From NCBI RefSeq assembly GCF_954871325.1, contig NC_088775.1:74501561-74565560 (forward strand): a stretch of DNA of 64,000 bases, written 5' to 3'. The stretch comes from Gordionus sp. m RMFG-2023. Taxonomy: Eukaryota; Nematomorpha; Gordioida; Chordodea; Parachordodidae. Below the pieces are notes generated by a model. It made no database searches. It worked only from the letters and a program-made list of their open reading frames with translations, and was not told the origin of the DNA. The first letter of the stretch is position 1. Every line of letters begins with the position of its first letter. The position numbers and the translations under genes are program-made. Shown here one piece after another: positions 24,401 through 33,602 of the stretch.

Positions 24401-27400
24401 TTTTCATTTTGTTTATAACTCGGTTTCTTTGTGGTTTGCAAAATTGATATCGGAGTTAATATGTATACTAGTCATGCATTAAATATTAGCGCAAAGTTAT
24501 TTCATTCTATATTTTCCATTAATGACATTTTTTTTTCTTAATTTGCTAATAACTTTTTTTCTTCTTTATATTGTCTATCAATATTAGATAATATACAATT
24601 AATTAAACTCTAAACATGATAGAATTTTCATAATAAATGTTTTCAATCGCTTTTTAATCGGAAAGCTGATCAAAATTTTGTTCCTAATAATTTTTTCCTT
24701 TTTACTGTTTACTACTATAATGGTTACGTAACTCATAAGAAAAAATTAAATTTATTTACCATAAATTCCTAAATATGATATGCATGTGTAATATATTTTG
24801 AAAAATTTCTTCAATATACAGTTGAATATTAATAGTATAAGTATCTTCATTATTTTATAACTATCTTAGCCCTCGAATATCCTTTTGACGCAGCCCCTGC
24901 CCCTAGGAGATATCAAATTATGTGATTTCGGTCTTTCCAGGATAATCAACTCCAACGTTGAAATGCGCGAAATGATTGGAACACCGGATTATGTTGGTAA
25001 ATTGGTTATGTATTAAATTTATGAAAATTCCTCGTATCTTATTATCAACGGTGTTTTGCAATATTTTTATGCAGTCAAACTTTGACAAAGCAATGGCTCC
25101 AAGACTATAATATTTTTTAGGCAATTAATTCGGATCTTCTTTTCATAAGTGCAAATTATTATTTAATGGCAATCTTTGGGGTTACATTGATAATTTTAAA
25201 TCTAACATCGATTATGTAAAATAAAACTTCTCTCCGAACAAATTATTCTTAAAATACTTTGATTTGAAATTGTGAAAGATTTATTTGGCATCGCAAGGCA
25301 AGATTCCAAGGGAACCCTTATGATTTTAGGATTACATCTCACATCTATCTGAAAAATAAATTTTTACAATTTTACCTCCTCAATAATGATGATTCAAATA
25401 ATTTGTATGAATGATCAAATTATAGAGTTTCAAGTGGTCTGCCGTGCTTGTTATTATCGTATTATAATGTGCGACACCAATTCAAGAATTAGTTTAACGT
25501 TAAACATACGAATTGTTTTTTTTAAAGCTCCTGAAGTATTGAATTACGACGCTCTCAGCACTCAAACTGACATGTGGAGTCTAGGCGTTTTAACTTACGT
25601 CATGTTAACCGGTCATTCCCCATTCTCTTCTAATAATAGCGAATCCGATACGGAATCCGAAAGCGAAGGTTTTATCAAATTTTTAATGTTATAATTCATT
25701 AAACTGATCAATTATTGGAATAAACCCAAATACTATATGTTGTTTAATTTAGAAGTTAGAGATATTTTTTGCTAAAAATTTCCTTTTTTTAAAATGAAAG
25801 AATATAGTTTAGGATTATATATATATTGCTAAAGTTATTTAAAATTATTCCACAGGAAAGCAAATAGTTATATTTAACTACACCTAGAATAGGGGGGACA
25901 GGGGTAAAACGATTGGTATTTTGCATTATCGCCATTAAATTTTTAAACAAACAAAATAGAGAAAATTATAGATTTATATAGCCAAATCCCTTATTTACAA
26001 AATAAAAAAAGTGCAGTTCTCTACTTATGATGCCTTAGGAGCTATGATTAATTATGAGAAGTGTTTCATTTTCGCCATTTACCCCAGGGTAAAACGGCTA
26101 AAATAAAATCGAACAAAATATTGCAATTTTGATATCTATTCATCACTTTTAAATATAAGCTAATCAATACTATACCGGAATGTAAAATATTATATCAAAA
26201 ATATAATATTTTGAGTGCTCATTTTAAAAGGCCCATTGAACATTTCAATTATTCTATCCCTATGTGACTATTCTTAAAATTTTATTCCAAATAACACTGA
26301 AACTATTTATTAATGGTTCTTTTTGCTCAAAAATATCTTTTTATATGGTGTAACCATTAATATTTAAGAATTATTCTTTTAAAGCTTAAATCAGATGGAA
26401 CATTTTAAGCGGTTTGCCCATAACAACCTTAGCCCATGACAACTTTTATAATTCCAGGAAAGTTTTTCGAAAGATAAACATAGGTAAGAGATTATAAAAA
26501 TACATCTTCACACAAAATATAAGGTCTTTATGCTCAAGGGTTAAAAAATTATCTTAAAAATTGTTGCCCTCTCTTTACCCCCCCCCCCTACATTTTAAAC
26601 ACGCTCATCGATTAATAATACCAAAATTATTTTATTTATGTTAGAAAGTAAGGGAGGAGGCTCTAACAATGATATGGTACAGGAGACTTACTTGAACATA
26701 ACTATGTGCAATCTTGATTTTCCTTCAGAACTTTTTGATCACATCTCCAAGGAGGCCATTGATTTTATCACGAAATTGTGCGTTCTGCATCCCAAGTTAC
26801 TAAAAAATATAAACGAATATACCCTATTTTTGAAAGAAAGTAACAAAAAATAATTTAAAGGAAGAGAAAAAATTAAACCACGATTCAAAATAATATCTTA
26901 TAATAATTTAATAAAATATAATAATACAAATGTTAAATAAAATTAGTTTTGGAATTGGTTCAGCTTTTTGTCCGAACCGATTTTTTAAAGTCAAATATAA
27001 AATTCTAACTACATTTTCTCTTATAAAAAACCATTACTATTTTTGTTATTTTAAAACTTTTTAATGATTAACTTATCATCATGATTGTATTTTTACAAGG
27101 AATTGGCATTAAATGGTGGTTGCGAATAAAAGTTTTAAAAAAGAAAAACCATATTAAACATTTTTTAAATTTATAAACTAAAAATAATTATAATAATTGA
27201 TCATCCATCTCCTTAATCCTCCCGGCGTAATTATAAATCCATAGATATAAATATAAATACGCCTTTTAACCACAACTATTAAACAAAACATATTAACTAT
27301 CCTATAATATAATTTTTATAAATTAGGAAACGTATGACAGCCAAACAATGTTTGAATCATCAATGGTTCTTAAACAATGCTAAATTAAATGTCCTTCGCG

Positions 27401-30400
27401 ATGAAAACATCCTTGTCGAACAAATAGAGCAAATAGAACAGGAAATATGTGACGTCAAAATGTATACCTTGTTCAGCAAAGTATTCCCTATACCCTCCCA
27501 GACTACCGGCGAATTTCAAATTTCCCCTCCCTCTAAAGAACCCCCTCAAAAACAAATAATTTTCAAACCATCATCTTACCAACCTTCTATAGCCGAAGAA
27601 ATAACACCGCTACAAACTGGTGAACAGGAAACTACCATAAAAACTAGGAAAGTTTCTCTTAATTTAGGCGGAAATGAAACCGATGCTTTACCAAAATTGA
27701 CTCGGAAAAAGTTATCATTACCAATTGACCAAACGTCCAAGCATCTTAACTCCTTTGTCATCGTTAAACGTCATCACTCGACTTCACAATGTGACATATA
27801 CACAAAAACACCTATTAAAGTAGCTGTTGATGCATTAAAAAACTTAAAAAATGTGAATAATTTGAATTACCGCGATCTTATTCCTAACACAACACCTCAT
27901 ACCGCCTCATTTCAAAATGGGACACATTCCACTATGCTCAATCCTGATCCATTGCCTACATTGCAATTTTTGAGGCTTAATTGCGAATATACGCAAAAAA
28001 TTTATCCTCAAAGTAATCACGATTATAATTGCGAATCTCCTAAAATTAACGGAATCATAAAATCACCCGATTGCCACACAACTCTCCCTCACACAGATCA
28101 AAATAACCAAATTTTTTTGGAACCTAAAAAGTTAAAGCGCTACTCGGAAAGTCCCTCCTTTTATCAGCCTAATATTAGGTAATATTGATTTTCTATAAAA
28201 ATTATATAATCTGCTGTATTAATTATTATACTTGACTTATGAAGTATTTGTTACTTATATTACTAGACTTTGTAAGATTGAATCGAATTCCTCAATATAA
28301 TGCGATTCGTTTTTAAACAATGTATTGTTCGATTCGATTTTCTATTATTTAATTTTGTAGTCTATTAAATTTATGTGTTGTTATCATATTATCGATAATT
28401 AGAATCGATTATTTGATTTTTAAGTCTATTCATTACTTATACCTAGACCTGTGCGCCTAGATATAAATCGGCGGTTGTCAATGCACAGAATACGCATTGA
28501 TTAAGCGGCGGCAAATTTTAACCTTTTTAATAAATCAAATTGATTTATAATTTAATGTAATTTTATACAATTTATTTGGACATTCTTGGTTTCATCATTG
28601 TTATATTATAATAGAGTTCTTTAATGTTTTCCCTGGTAACCCTACATAAATTAATATATTTTTTCTCTTTTAAAAAAATCCTTTTTTCTCAGTCACATTA
28701 ACAATAATATTTTATCGATTTATTATTATAATATTTAAACTTTTTATATAAAGTGTGGGGAGACTAGGGTTAGGTAAACCCCGGGGCTTGGCAAACCACT
28801 TAATCTCATTTTAAAATTAAATACACCAGAAGGTTAAAATTTTATCCTAATATAGTTTTCATTAGTATACATCTATGGACAAAATATATTTTGAAATAAT
28901 TAATTACTAAAAATTTTATTTAAGAAATAAAAGTTTGATGAAATTTTTAAAAGATTTTTACATGACAGAATTTTAATTTTTATTAAAATATATAATCATT
29001 TATATGTAAATTAAATTTTATTACAAAGTTTAAACATTCTTCTATAATTTGGGTAAGTTTTATAAGTTTTTATCAAATCTAGATATTATTTCAATCATGA
29101 TTTGTCAATTTAGAGCTAGCGGGGTTTGCTAAACCATACACGTCAATTATGGCAATTAATAATGAAAAAAATTTCAAAATCTTGAAAAGGCAATTTTATG
29201 GCTGTTTATGATTGGTAATTAGGATTTATGCTAAGAAATTTTAATATCTTCTTAAAATTCATATTTTTTTATGTCCAAAATGTTTATTAAATTGACCAAA
29301 ATTAAGTTTCAATTTTTATATATAATTAGCTTCAATTTATAAGTATTATGATATTTTGAACAATAAAATTATTATATACATATCATTATTAATAAATAAA
29401 AATGCATTTCAATTTATTATGGCCTAAAAAACCAATGGTTTAGGAAGCCCCTTAAAATAAAACATTTCTGCTCCAAATAGTGCTATTCAAAGCTCTACCT
29501 ATGATAAAATATTTCAAGCTATGTGCTTAATGTTTGATCTATAAATTGAATAATCTTTTCCACATCTCATCAATGTCAATATGTTTTAGACGTTAATTAA
29601 AAATTGAAGGGGGTGGGGGGTATAAAATTTTTGTCAATAATCGTTAAATTTTGAAATCATAATAGTTTAAAATTAAAATAAATAACTGTTAAAATAATAA
29701 GTAACTTTCTTAGTAATAATCATTATGGTACTTTTCTTGTTTTCTTTCTTTATAATTAGTTTATCAAAGTATCTCCGCACTCACGCATAACTGGATTATT
29801 ATTAGAGAGCGTTGTTATTTAATAGTTATAAACGAGGTTCCATGAAAATTTATTATATGAATGAATAATTGGAAATGAAAAGGATATATTAATCAATTAA
29901 TTTAATTTTGATACGTAAAAAGCATAATTTAATATTATATAGTGAATGATGTAAACTTTGAATTCAAAAATATGATATTAAATATATCGCATTTATACAT
30001 TTTTTATGCCGCGCTGCCGTTGTATTAAAAATCAACAGCGGGTCTGTCGGTGCAAGTCATGGTGAAATTTTTTGATGGGACGGCGTGATCCGATGGTGCA
30101 CAGGTCTACCGTCGAAAAAGATAAATAAAAGTTTAATTAGTAATAAATAATACCATCTGATAAACATATTATTTGTTTATTTTAAATAATTAATTTTATC
30201 ATTTGGAACCCATGATGAATGAAGATTATTATTTTTTATCATTCATTTCAAATGAATTCGAACTGTTAAATTTTTAAGCTTTCTTCATTAAATATAGTTT
30301 ATCAAAAATTATTTTTTTATAATTTCATATTGATATATTTTTTGATTACATAATCATATTTATGTGTTAAATGCTATAAAAATAAATATACAAATAAATT

Positions 30401-30786
30401 AAAGAGATAAGATAAACGTCGATAGAAAGAAAAGATCCTCCTTAAACGATCAATTTGAAACCTTCGCCATGAGAAACAAATCCAACTCTTTCGCAAAAAA
30501 TCGTAAGTGTTTAGTCAACGGGAAATTATGCACGTACTCGACTTCCCATAGTCAGGCATCATCTATAAGTAGCATTCAAGGAAAGTTGAAATATTACAAC
30601 AACGATAATTCCCCTACTAATTTTGCTGATAAACATCTATTCAAGACTGATGTATGTAGTCAAGTTAAAACTAGCAATTCCAAGCTATCTGTTGGAACTT
30701 TAAACATGTCGAATAAAGATTCAGATAAGAGGCCCCCATCTTCTCCACCATCTCCTCATAATAATTTATTGAGTGGTCGGGCTTAA
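9329..30786 (+). CDS. STK17 (DRAK): STK17/DRAK-type serine/threonine protein kinase, spliced from eight exons (joint entry)
   Basis: The joined exons (9329-9444, 16082-16297, 16816-16969, 24870-24996, 25528-25668, 26645-26795, 27327-28178, 30426-30786) give 2118 bases, 705 codons plus stop, with every phase consistent. The kinase domain spans about residues 30-315. It has the P-loop IASGHFAIV, catalytic Lys in FAAKF, HLDIK catalytic loop, CDFGLSR, GTPDYVAPE and [41 protein letters not shown] and APEVLNYD are closest to STK17A/B and fly DRAK rather than DAPK1-3. Such kinases phosphorylate myosin light chain and act in cell contractility and apoptosis (family knowledge). Oddities are Ala in place of the first P-loop Gly, an acidic Ser/Glu-rich insert between SPF and QETYLNI, and a tail of about 390 residues, far longer than in human STK17. 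Introns hold many transposons. An ATG further upstream or an untranslated first exon is possible. Confidence 0.9.
10092..11928 (+). mobile_element. Shortened Tip100/DUF4371-type hAT element, copy A, exact duplication CTTATATT
   Basis: Ends are CAGGCGCTTACGCAGCGGGG and CTGCGTACGCGCCTG, with CTTATATT at 10084-10091 and 11929-11936. Poly-G and poly-C runs lie just inside both ends. Decayed transposase pieces run on the + strand: [22 protein letters not shown] near 10590, PPRLAASK and [16 protein letters not shown] near 10720-10800, and [17 protein letters not shown] near 11070. A GC-rich MITE interrupts the C-terminal part (11165-11456). The element lies in kinase intron 1. Copies B, C and D are its siblings. 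Confidence 0.92.
11165..11456. mobile_element. GC-spaced MITE inside hAT copy A
   Basis: The ends read CAGAGACCTGCAGAGGTACC and GCCTGCAAGTCTCTG, an inverted repeat of about 13 bases. The interior is built of GGCCCGGCCC words separated by T/A runs. The same insert sits at the same place in all four shortened copies (also about 42853-43187, 49488-49801 and 56738-56996), inside the region that encodes the hAT dimerisation domain. It must therefore have entered before those copies multiplied. Confidence 0.7.
13778..13852. mobile_element. 75-bp palindromic MITE flanked by TTAA
   Basis: TTAA occurs at 13774-13777 and 13853-13856. Between them the left arm GTACGTCCAAAGTC and right arm GACTTTGGACGCAC form an inverted repeat around a short A/T core. 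TTAA duplication is the piggyBac-type target, but TTAA is common in such A+T-rich DNA, so the superfamily is uncertain. It lies in kinase intron 1. Confidence 0.5.
13960..14430. repeat. ATTCGA-rich degenerate repeat, copy 1
   Basis: The segment is full of ATTCGA/TCGAAT words (near 14010, 14035, 14065, 14365 and 14405), many in inverted order. Comparable segments occur at about 28270-28460 and 58957-59845. They probably are old copies of one inverted-repeat element. I cannot fix the ends here. Confidence 0.4.
14431..16081. other. Rest of kinase intron 1, no feature
   Basis: A+T-rich intron sequence. A C run at about 15931-15942 has no recognisable partner end. I see no exon-like segment. Confidence 0.35.
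16082..16297 (+). CDS. STK17 (DRAK): Kinase exon 2 (P-loop to hinge)
   Basis: It follows the acceptor TCTTTTTAAAG and completes Ser from the phase-2 join. It encodes [15 protein letters not shown], then [15 protein letters not shown] with the catalytic Lys, the helix-C Glu in [10 protein letters not shown], and ends in MIMEY at a GTAAAA donor, phase 2. FAIVKKC is identical to DAPK-family P-loop sequence and KRRRGK matches the basic loop of DRAK kinases. Confidence 0.93.
16816..16969 (+). CDS. STK17 (DRAK): Kinase exon 3 (hinge to catalytic loop)
   Basis: It starts after TTTTATATTACAAG, completing Tyr of the hinge [10 protein letters not shown], and ends exactly after the catalytic-loop Lys of VHLDIK at a GTATAT donor, phase 0. 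HLD in place of HRD is normal for the DAPK/DRAK group. [13 protein letters not shown] matches family sequences closely. Confidence 0.95.
19421..19643. mobile_element. 223-bp hAT MITE, innermost of the nest, exact duplication TAAAATAT
   Basis: TAAAATAT lies at 19413-19420 and 19644-19651. The arms are TAATGTTGTTAAACGGCTCG and the inverse of CGAGGCGTTTAACAAAACTA, with a second inverted pair around ACGGCTAACTCAATA. It has no coding capacity. A sister copy lies at about 44820-45010. The TGTTGTTAAAC end resembles that of the hAT element 18182-23437. Confidence 0.9.
19777..20468 (-). pseudogene. Partial DUF4371/hAT transposase of the inner element
   Basis: Two open frames on the - strand encode [35 protein letters not shown] and [15 protein letters not shown] (20468-20225), then [20 protein letters not shown] and [16 protein letters not shown] (20229-19777). 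PRxxxRQxxRxN...xEEYYxxSxFIPFL is characteristic of the DUF4371 group (Tip100/ZMYM-like hAT). The N-terminal half is missing and a frame change separates the blocks, so it is not functional. Confidence 0.8.
24870..24996 (+). CDS. STK17 (DRAK): Kinase exon 4 (DFG to activation loop)
   Basis: It follows acceptor TATTTTATAACTATCTTAG in phase 0. It encodes [18 protein letters not shown], then [19 protein letters not shown] and TPDYV, ending in the first base of Ala at a GTAAAT donor. The Mg-binding DFG is intact. The preceding intron is 7.9 kb, nearly all of it the nested transposon 17555-24338. Confidence 0.95.
25528..25668 (+). CDS. STK17 (DRAK): Kinase exon 5 (APE, helix F, acidic insert)
   Basis: It starts at [20 protein letters not shown] and runs through [10 protein letters not shown]. 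It ends with [14 protein letters not shown], an acidic Ser-rich stretch not found at this place in human STK17 (SPFLGNDKQETF). The donor GTTTTA is weak and could be placed slightly differently, but the phase-1 end joins exon 6 in frame. Confidence 0.88.
25892..26588. mobile_element. TA-target element with GGGGGACAGGGG-type ends in kinase intron 5
   Basis: TA lies on both sides (25890-25891, 26589-26590). The left end reads GGGGGGACAGGGGTAAAACG and the right end CTCTTTACCCCCCCCCCC, its decayed inverse. An internal word CCCCAGGGTAAAACGG (about 26088) repeats the end motif. It belongs with the GGGGAGAC family seen at 28755, 41674 and 48524. No coding capacity. Confidence 0.65.
26645..26795 (+). 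CDS. STK17 (DRAK): Kinase exon 6 (helix G to H)
   Basis: After TTTATGTTAG it encodes [13 protein letters not shown], finishing the insert, then [18 protein letters not shown] and [21 protein letters not shown] and DFPxxLFxxxSxxAIDFI match DRAK kinases. It ends in phase 2 at a weak GTTACT donor, and the join to exon 7 restores the family motif [15 protein letters not shown]. Confidence 0.9.
27327..28178 (+). CDS. STK17 (DRAK): Kinase exon 7 (end of kinase domain and Ser/Pro-rich tail)
   Basis: It begins with [20 protein letters not shown], the C-terminal end of the kinase domain, then continues for about 260 residues of polar, Pro/Ser/Thr-rich sequence. Stretches such as [17 protein letters not shown] and [18 protein letters not shown] look like basophilic phosphorylation sites. 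The donor G/GTAATA at 28178 joins exon 8 in phase. If it is not used, the frame stops at 28180-28182, giving a shorter 586-residue form. An AATAAA lies near 28530. Confidence 0.88.
28270..28435. repeat. ATTCGA-rich degenerate repeat, copy 2
   Basis: GAATCGAATTC, GCGATTCG, TTCGATTCGATTTT and AGAATCGATT occur within 170 bases. This is the same vocabulary as 13960-14430 and 58957-59845. It lies in kinase intron 7, if exon 8 is used. Confidence 0.35.
28444..30108. mobile_element. Candidate element bounded by TAGACCTGTGCrCC inverted ends
   Basis: The left end reads TAGACCTGTGCGCC and the right end is the inverse of TAGACCTGTGCACC. GC-rich subterminal words (GGCGG, GCCGCGCTGCCG) lie inside both. 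The flanking 8-mers do not match, so I cannot prove a single insertion. A GGGGAGAC-type element (28755-29451) sits within it. No coding sequence is seen. Confidence 0.5.
28755..29451 (+). mobile_element. GGGGAGAC-family element, truncated at its far end
   Basis: It starts GGGGAGACTAGGGTTAGG and then GTAAACCCCGGGGCTTGGC. It is collinear, in the opposite direction, with the element at 41674-44328 (minus its own insertion). Shared stretches include TTAATCTCATTTTAAAATTA, TTTGTCAATTTAGAGCTAGC and CCAATGGTTTAGGAAGCCC. It lacks about 200 bases of the far end present in the other copy. No coding capacity seen. Confidence 0.65.
30426..30786 (+). CDS. STK17 (DRAK): Kinase exon 8, probable C-terminal exon
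   Basis: It is an open stretch of about 118 codons, richer in G+C than its surroundings. It encodes a basic, Ser-rich tail that ends in [18 protein letters not shown] and a stop. In-phase acceptors (AG before 30405, 30426 or 30435) join it to exon 7, and I chose 30426. The pyrimidine tract is poor, and the tail has no conserved motif. It could instead be an exon of another gene, but no other partner is visible. A possible poly(A) signal AATAAA lies at 31203-31208. Confidence 0.6.
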
Positions 30787-31332
30787 CTTATTATAACTCA
30801 TTTTTAAATTGATCAAAATAATTATTTGTAACTATAGAATTCCTTCAAAAAAGTTTAGAATAGATATAATATATTTGAAATTATATTCTTATTAAGTATA
30901 TAAATTTGGTATTTGTAACAAGACAATTTCAATCTCATCAAACCTAACTATCTTAAATATAGTCAGTGCAAAGGTTTTATTTAAAATTATATCAGTAGGT
31001 CCATATCTCTATTCAACTCTTAAATCAAGTCTTTATATTTAACAAAACTATTATTACAATTATTTTTTTTACATCGTAAAACCAATCTTCAATTTATATT
31101 TATTTTAAGATATATTTATTTATTTTTTTAATAATTCGTTTTCTTATAAATATAATAAAGTTATTACGATTTCATGCCTTATATGTAATTTATATAATGA
31201 GCAATAAAATTTCAACTTGACAGTTTTCCAACTAGATTTATGCGCCCAGATGCAGTATAAAATCATGATATAATTTTTTTTTTTAGGGGAACAGAAATTT
31301 TAATGCGGGAATTATGTGTAGTAATTTTTTTT

Positions 31333-31675
31333 TCTCTTTAGCTTTCACCTTTTCTGGTGGTAAGCTCCTTCAACATCTCTCTCCACATTTTATTCATACA
31401 ATCTCTTTTATCTAATTTATACTTCTTTATATTGGCTCTAACTTTATGGCCCTATTGAAGTTTTGGTCTTCCTCTTTTACGTTTGCCCATCACTAACAAA
31501 CTCAACCTTATTTCCTATGTAGTTCATAGGCCTTCTCGTGCCCAAACCACCTAAGTCTGTTTACCATTAACTTAGTCTTAATGGGCACTACCTTTAAACT
31601 ACTTAGTATTCTTAGTACTGCGCACTTTATCCTTTCTTGTTACCCCAGCAATCAGAAAGGATAAAGTGCGTATAA
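31333..31675 (-). mobile_element. 5'-truncated RTE-like LINE fragment with a folded-back end
   Basis: It is collinear with the 3' part of the LINE at 62935-64000, starting from GCTTTCACCTTTTCTGGTGG. In reverse sense it covers the C-terminal end of the reverse-transcriptase protein (the RRP...GKRKRGRPKLQ region) and the start of the 3' end. At the truncated 5' end an 18-base stretch is repeated in inverted form: CGCACTTTATCCTTTCT at about 31617-31633 and its complement at about 31656-31673. This looks like a fold-back or twin-priming scar of insertion. Several small differences separate the two copies. Confidence 0.8.
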
Positions 31676-32317
31676 ACATTAAAATAATTGCATATACTTT
31701 AAAATATTTAATTATTTTTTTATTAAAAATAAAATTTATATTGATATCAGGAACGATACAAATATCAATATTTAACAATTTAATTCGGGATCAATTTATT
31801 ATTTTGTTTAAAAAAATATTTATGAATTTTTTTTTCAATTAATACATAATATTAACTTTGGAAGGATCTGTATCTATATTTCAGAGTAAATCGAAAATAG
31901 AAATATCTAACTATTAGTTTGATCTAACAAAGAGCATTTCTTTGTTTTATTCAAGAATATATATCTAGAGTATAAAAAAATATATATTGTAAGCTATCAA
32001 AACGGACCATCTTTCAGGATAATTATGCTGCAGCTTTTCAAAATAATTAATTATATCTTTATACCAATAATTCTTCCCTTACGGTCTATCCTTTCTTTTT
32101 TTCACCTTGTTCAAAATTTCTCTTCCAGGTCCCTCTTAAAAATATTTATTATCAATATATTTGTTAATATTTATGCTATGTCACTCAGTGAGTTGATAGA
32201 GGATGAACTTTAATTTTTTTTAGATTGTCTTCTATTGTCAATGACTGGTAGGTTGTCAAAATTTACTTTTATATTTGGTAGTATTTTTACAAATAAATTC
32301 ACAATATATGGTCTAAC

Positions 32318-33307
32318 TAGAGTTGTTAAGAAGTAGCGCTTCTATAGCGCCGCTACACTTTTTTAAAAACACCTGAGTTAGCTCCTTTTAGGGCTGGAGT
32401 GGATGAGCGCCGCTCCACCACTCTTTAATATATAAATTAAATTATTTTAAATATTAATAAATCTATTTATTTGTTAATTAAAATCCAATAAAAAATGAAA
32501 TTTTATTTTATTTAAATTTATGCAATATTAATCTTGAACCGAGTTTTATATTGGGTTTTCATCTAATCAGTTAAAATATTAAACATCAAGTTTTTCTTTC
32601 TTTTATATTAGAAATTTCTTGGGGATCCAGACATCATAGAAGAGGAAATGGAAATAAAAAATAAATTATCTATTTAAATAACTTTATTGCAGATATTCAA
32701 TAATGATGAAAATATCATTGCGGCTATTATCCATCCTACATTCAAATTAAATAGGGAATGGATAAAATATGCCCAAAATATGGAACTAAAATACAAATTA
32801 ATTAATTTTATAAGAAAACAAATTCCTGATGCAAAAATAGCTTCTAGTTTACGGAAACCCTGCAATGATTTGGAAGATTTTATTGGATTCCATGAAATTT
32901 ATCATCAGGAAGATAATATATTGGACAAATATTTTCTAAATAATGATATCAAAATTACTATTTTTGATAAATTTCCTGAATTAAAAAATATTTTTATAAA
33001 ATACAATACCCCGCTTTCCACTAGTGCTCCTGTTGAGCGCCTTTTTAGTAATGCTAAACAGGTTTGAGGAGAGAAGGGTGGATGTTTGTTAGATTCAAAC
33101 TTAGAAAATATATTACTTTTAAAAGCTAATAAAAGTTTATAAATATTTTGATATATCATTTAATATTATAAGTAAAACTTTTTAATAAAAAAATATGATT
33201 TTGTTTCGTGTACTTTAAAAAAAATGAAAATCAAAGGAGCGGCTAGGAGTGGCACTCCATTACTTGAAGCGGGAAGCTACTTTTAAAAAGGAGCGTTAAC
33301 AACTTTG
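32318..33307 (+). mobile_element. Internally deleted hAT element, 990 bp, exact duplication GGTCTAAC
   Basis: GGTCTAAC lies at 32310-32317 and 33308-33315. The ends read TAGAGTTGTTAAG and TTAACAACTTTG. Subterminal palindromes are GTAGCGC/GCGCCGCTAC and GAGCGCCGCTCC on the left (32333-32420), with GGAGCGGC and GGAGTGGCACTCC on the right. Only the last transposase exon is left inside, so the copy is a deletion derivative of a relative of 18182-23437. It lies between the convergent ends of the kinase and CDK5-activator genes. Confidence 0.93.
32687..33139 (+). pseudogene. Last-exon remnant of hAT transposase
   Basis: After an acceptor-like AACTTTATTGCAG the frame reads IFNNDENIIAAIIHPTFKLN, then FIKYNTPLSTSAP, VERLFSNAKQV, and, past one stop at 33065-33067, NLENILLLKANKSL. 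This is the C-terminal dimerisation region, homologous to the block at 18389-18840. One in-frame stop after SNAKQV breaks it. Without the N-terminal finger and catalytic part it cannot be a working transposase. Confidence 0.85.
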
Positions 33308-33397
33308 GGTCTAACCGCTACGGCAAATAAATTATGGGAATTTTTTAAAACTTTTATTCATATCAAATTGTAAAAATATTAATATATGATTAATTTT

Positions 33398-33421
33398 AAA
33401 TCATATATATATATATATATC
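33398..33421. repeat. (TA)n microsatellite
   Basis: About ten TA units follow ATCA at 33400. There are no other notable features in 33316-33602 apart from an AATAAA on the - strand at 33353-33358, about 245 bases past the stop of the CDK5-activator gene. Confidence 0.8.
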
Positions 33422-33602
33422 AAAAAATATTAAGACGAAATTCACATTAGGTTCTCATATTATAAATATTTTTTTGCTTGCATTACTAATATAATTATAT
33501 AATATTTTGACAAATAAATATTTAAAAAAATGCATGATTTTGTTGACTTTAAATATTCTTTTATCAATAATAAAAATTGATATGCTGAAACATTTGACAT
33601 AC

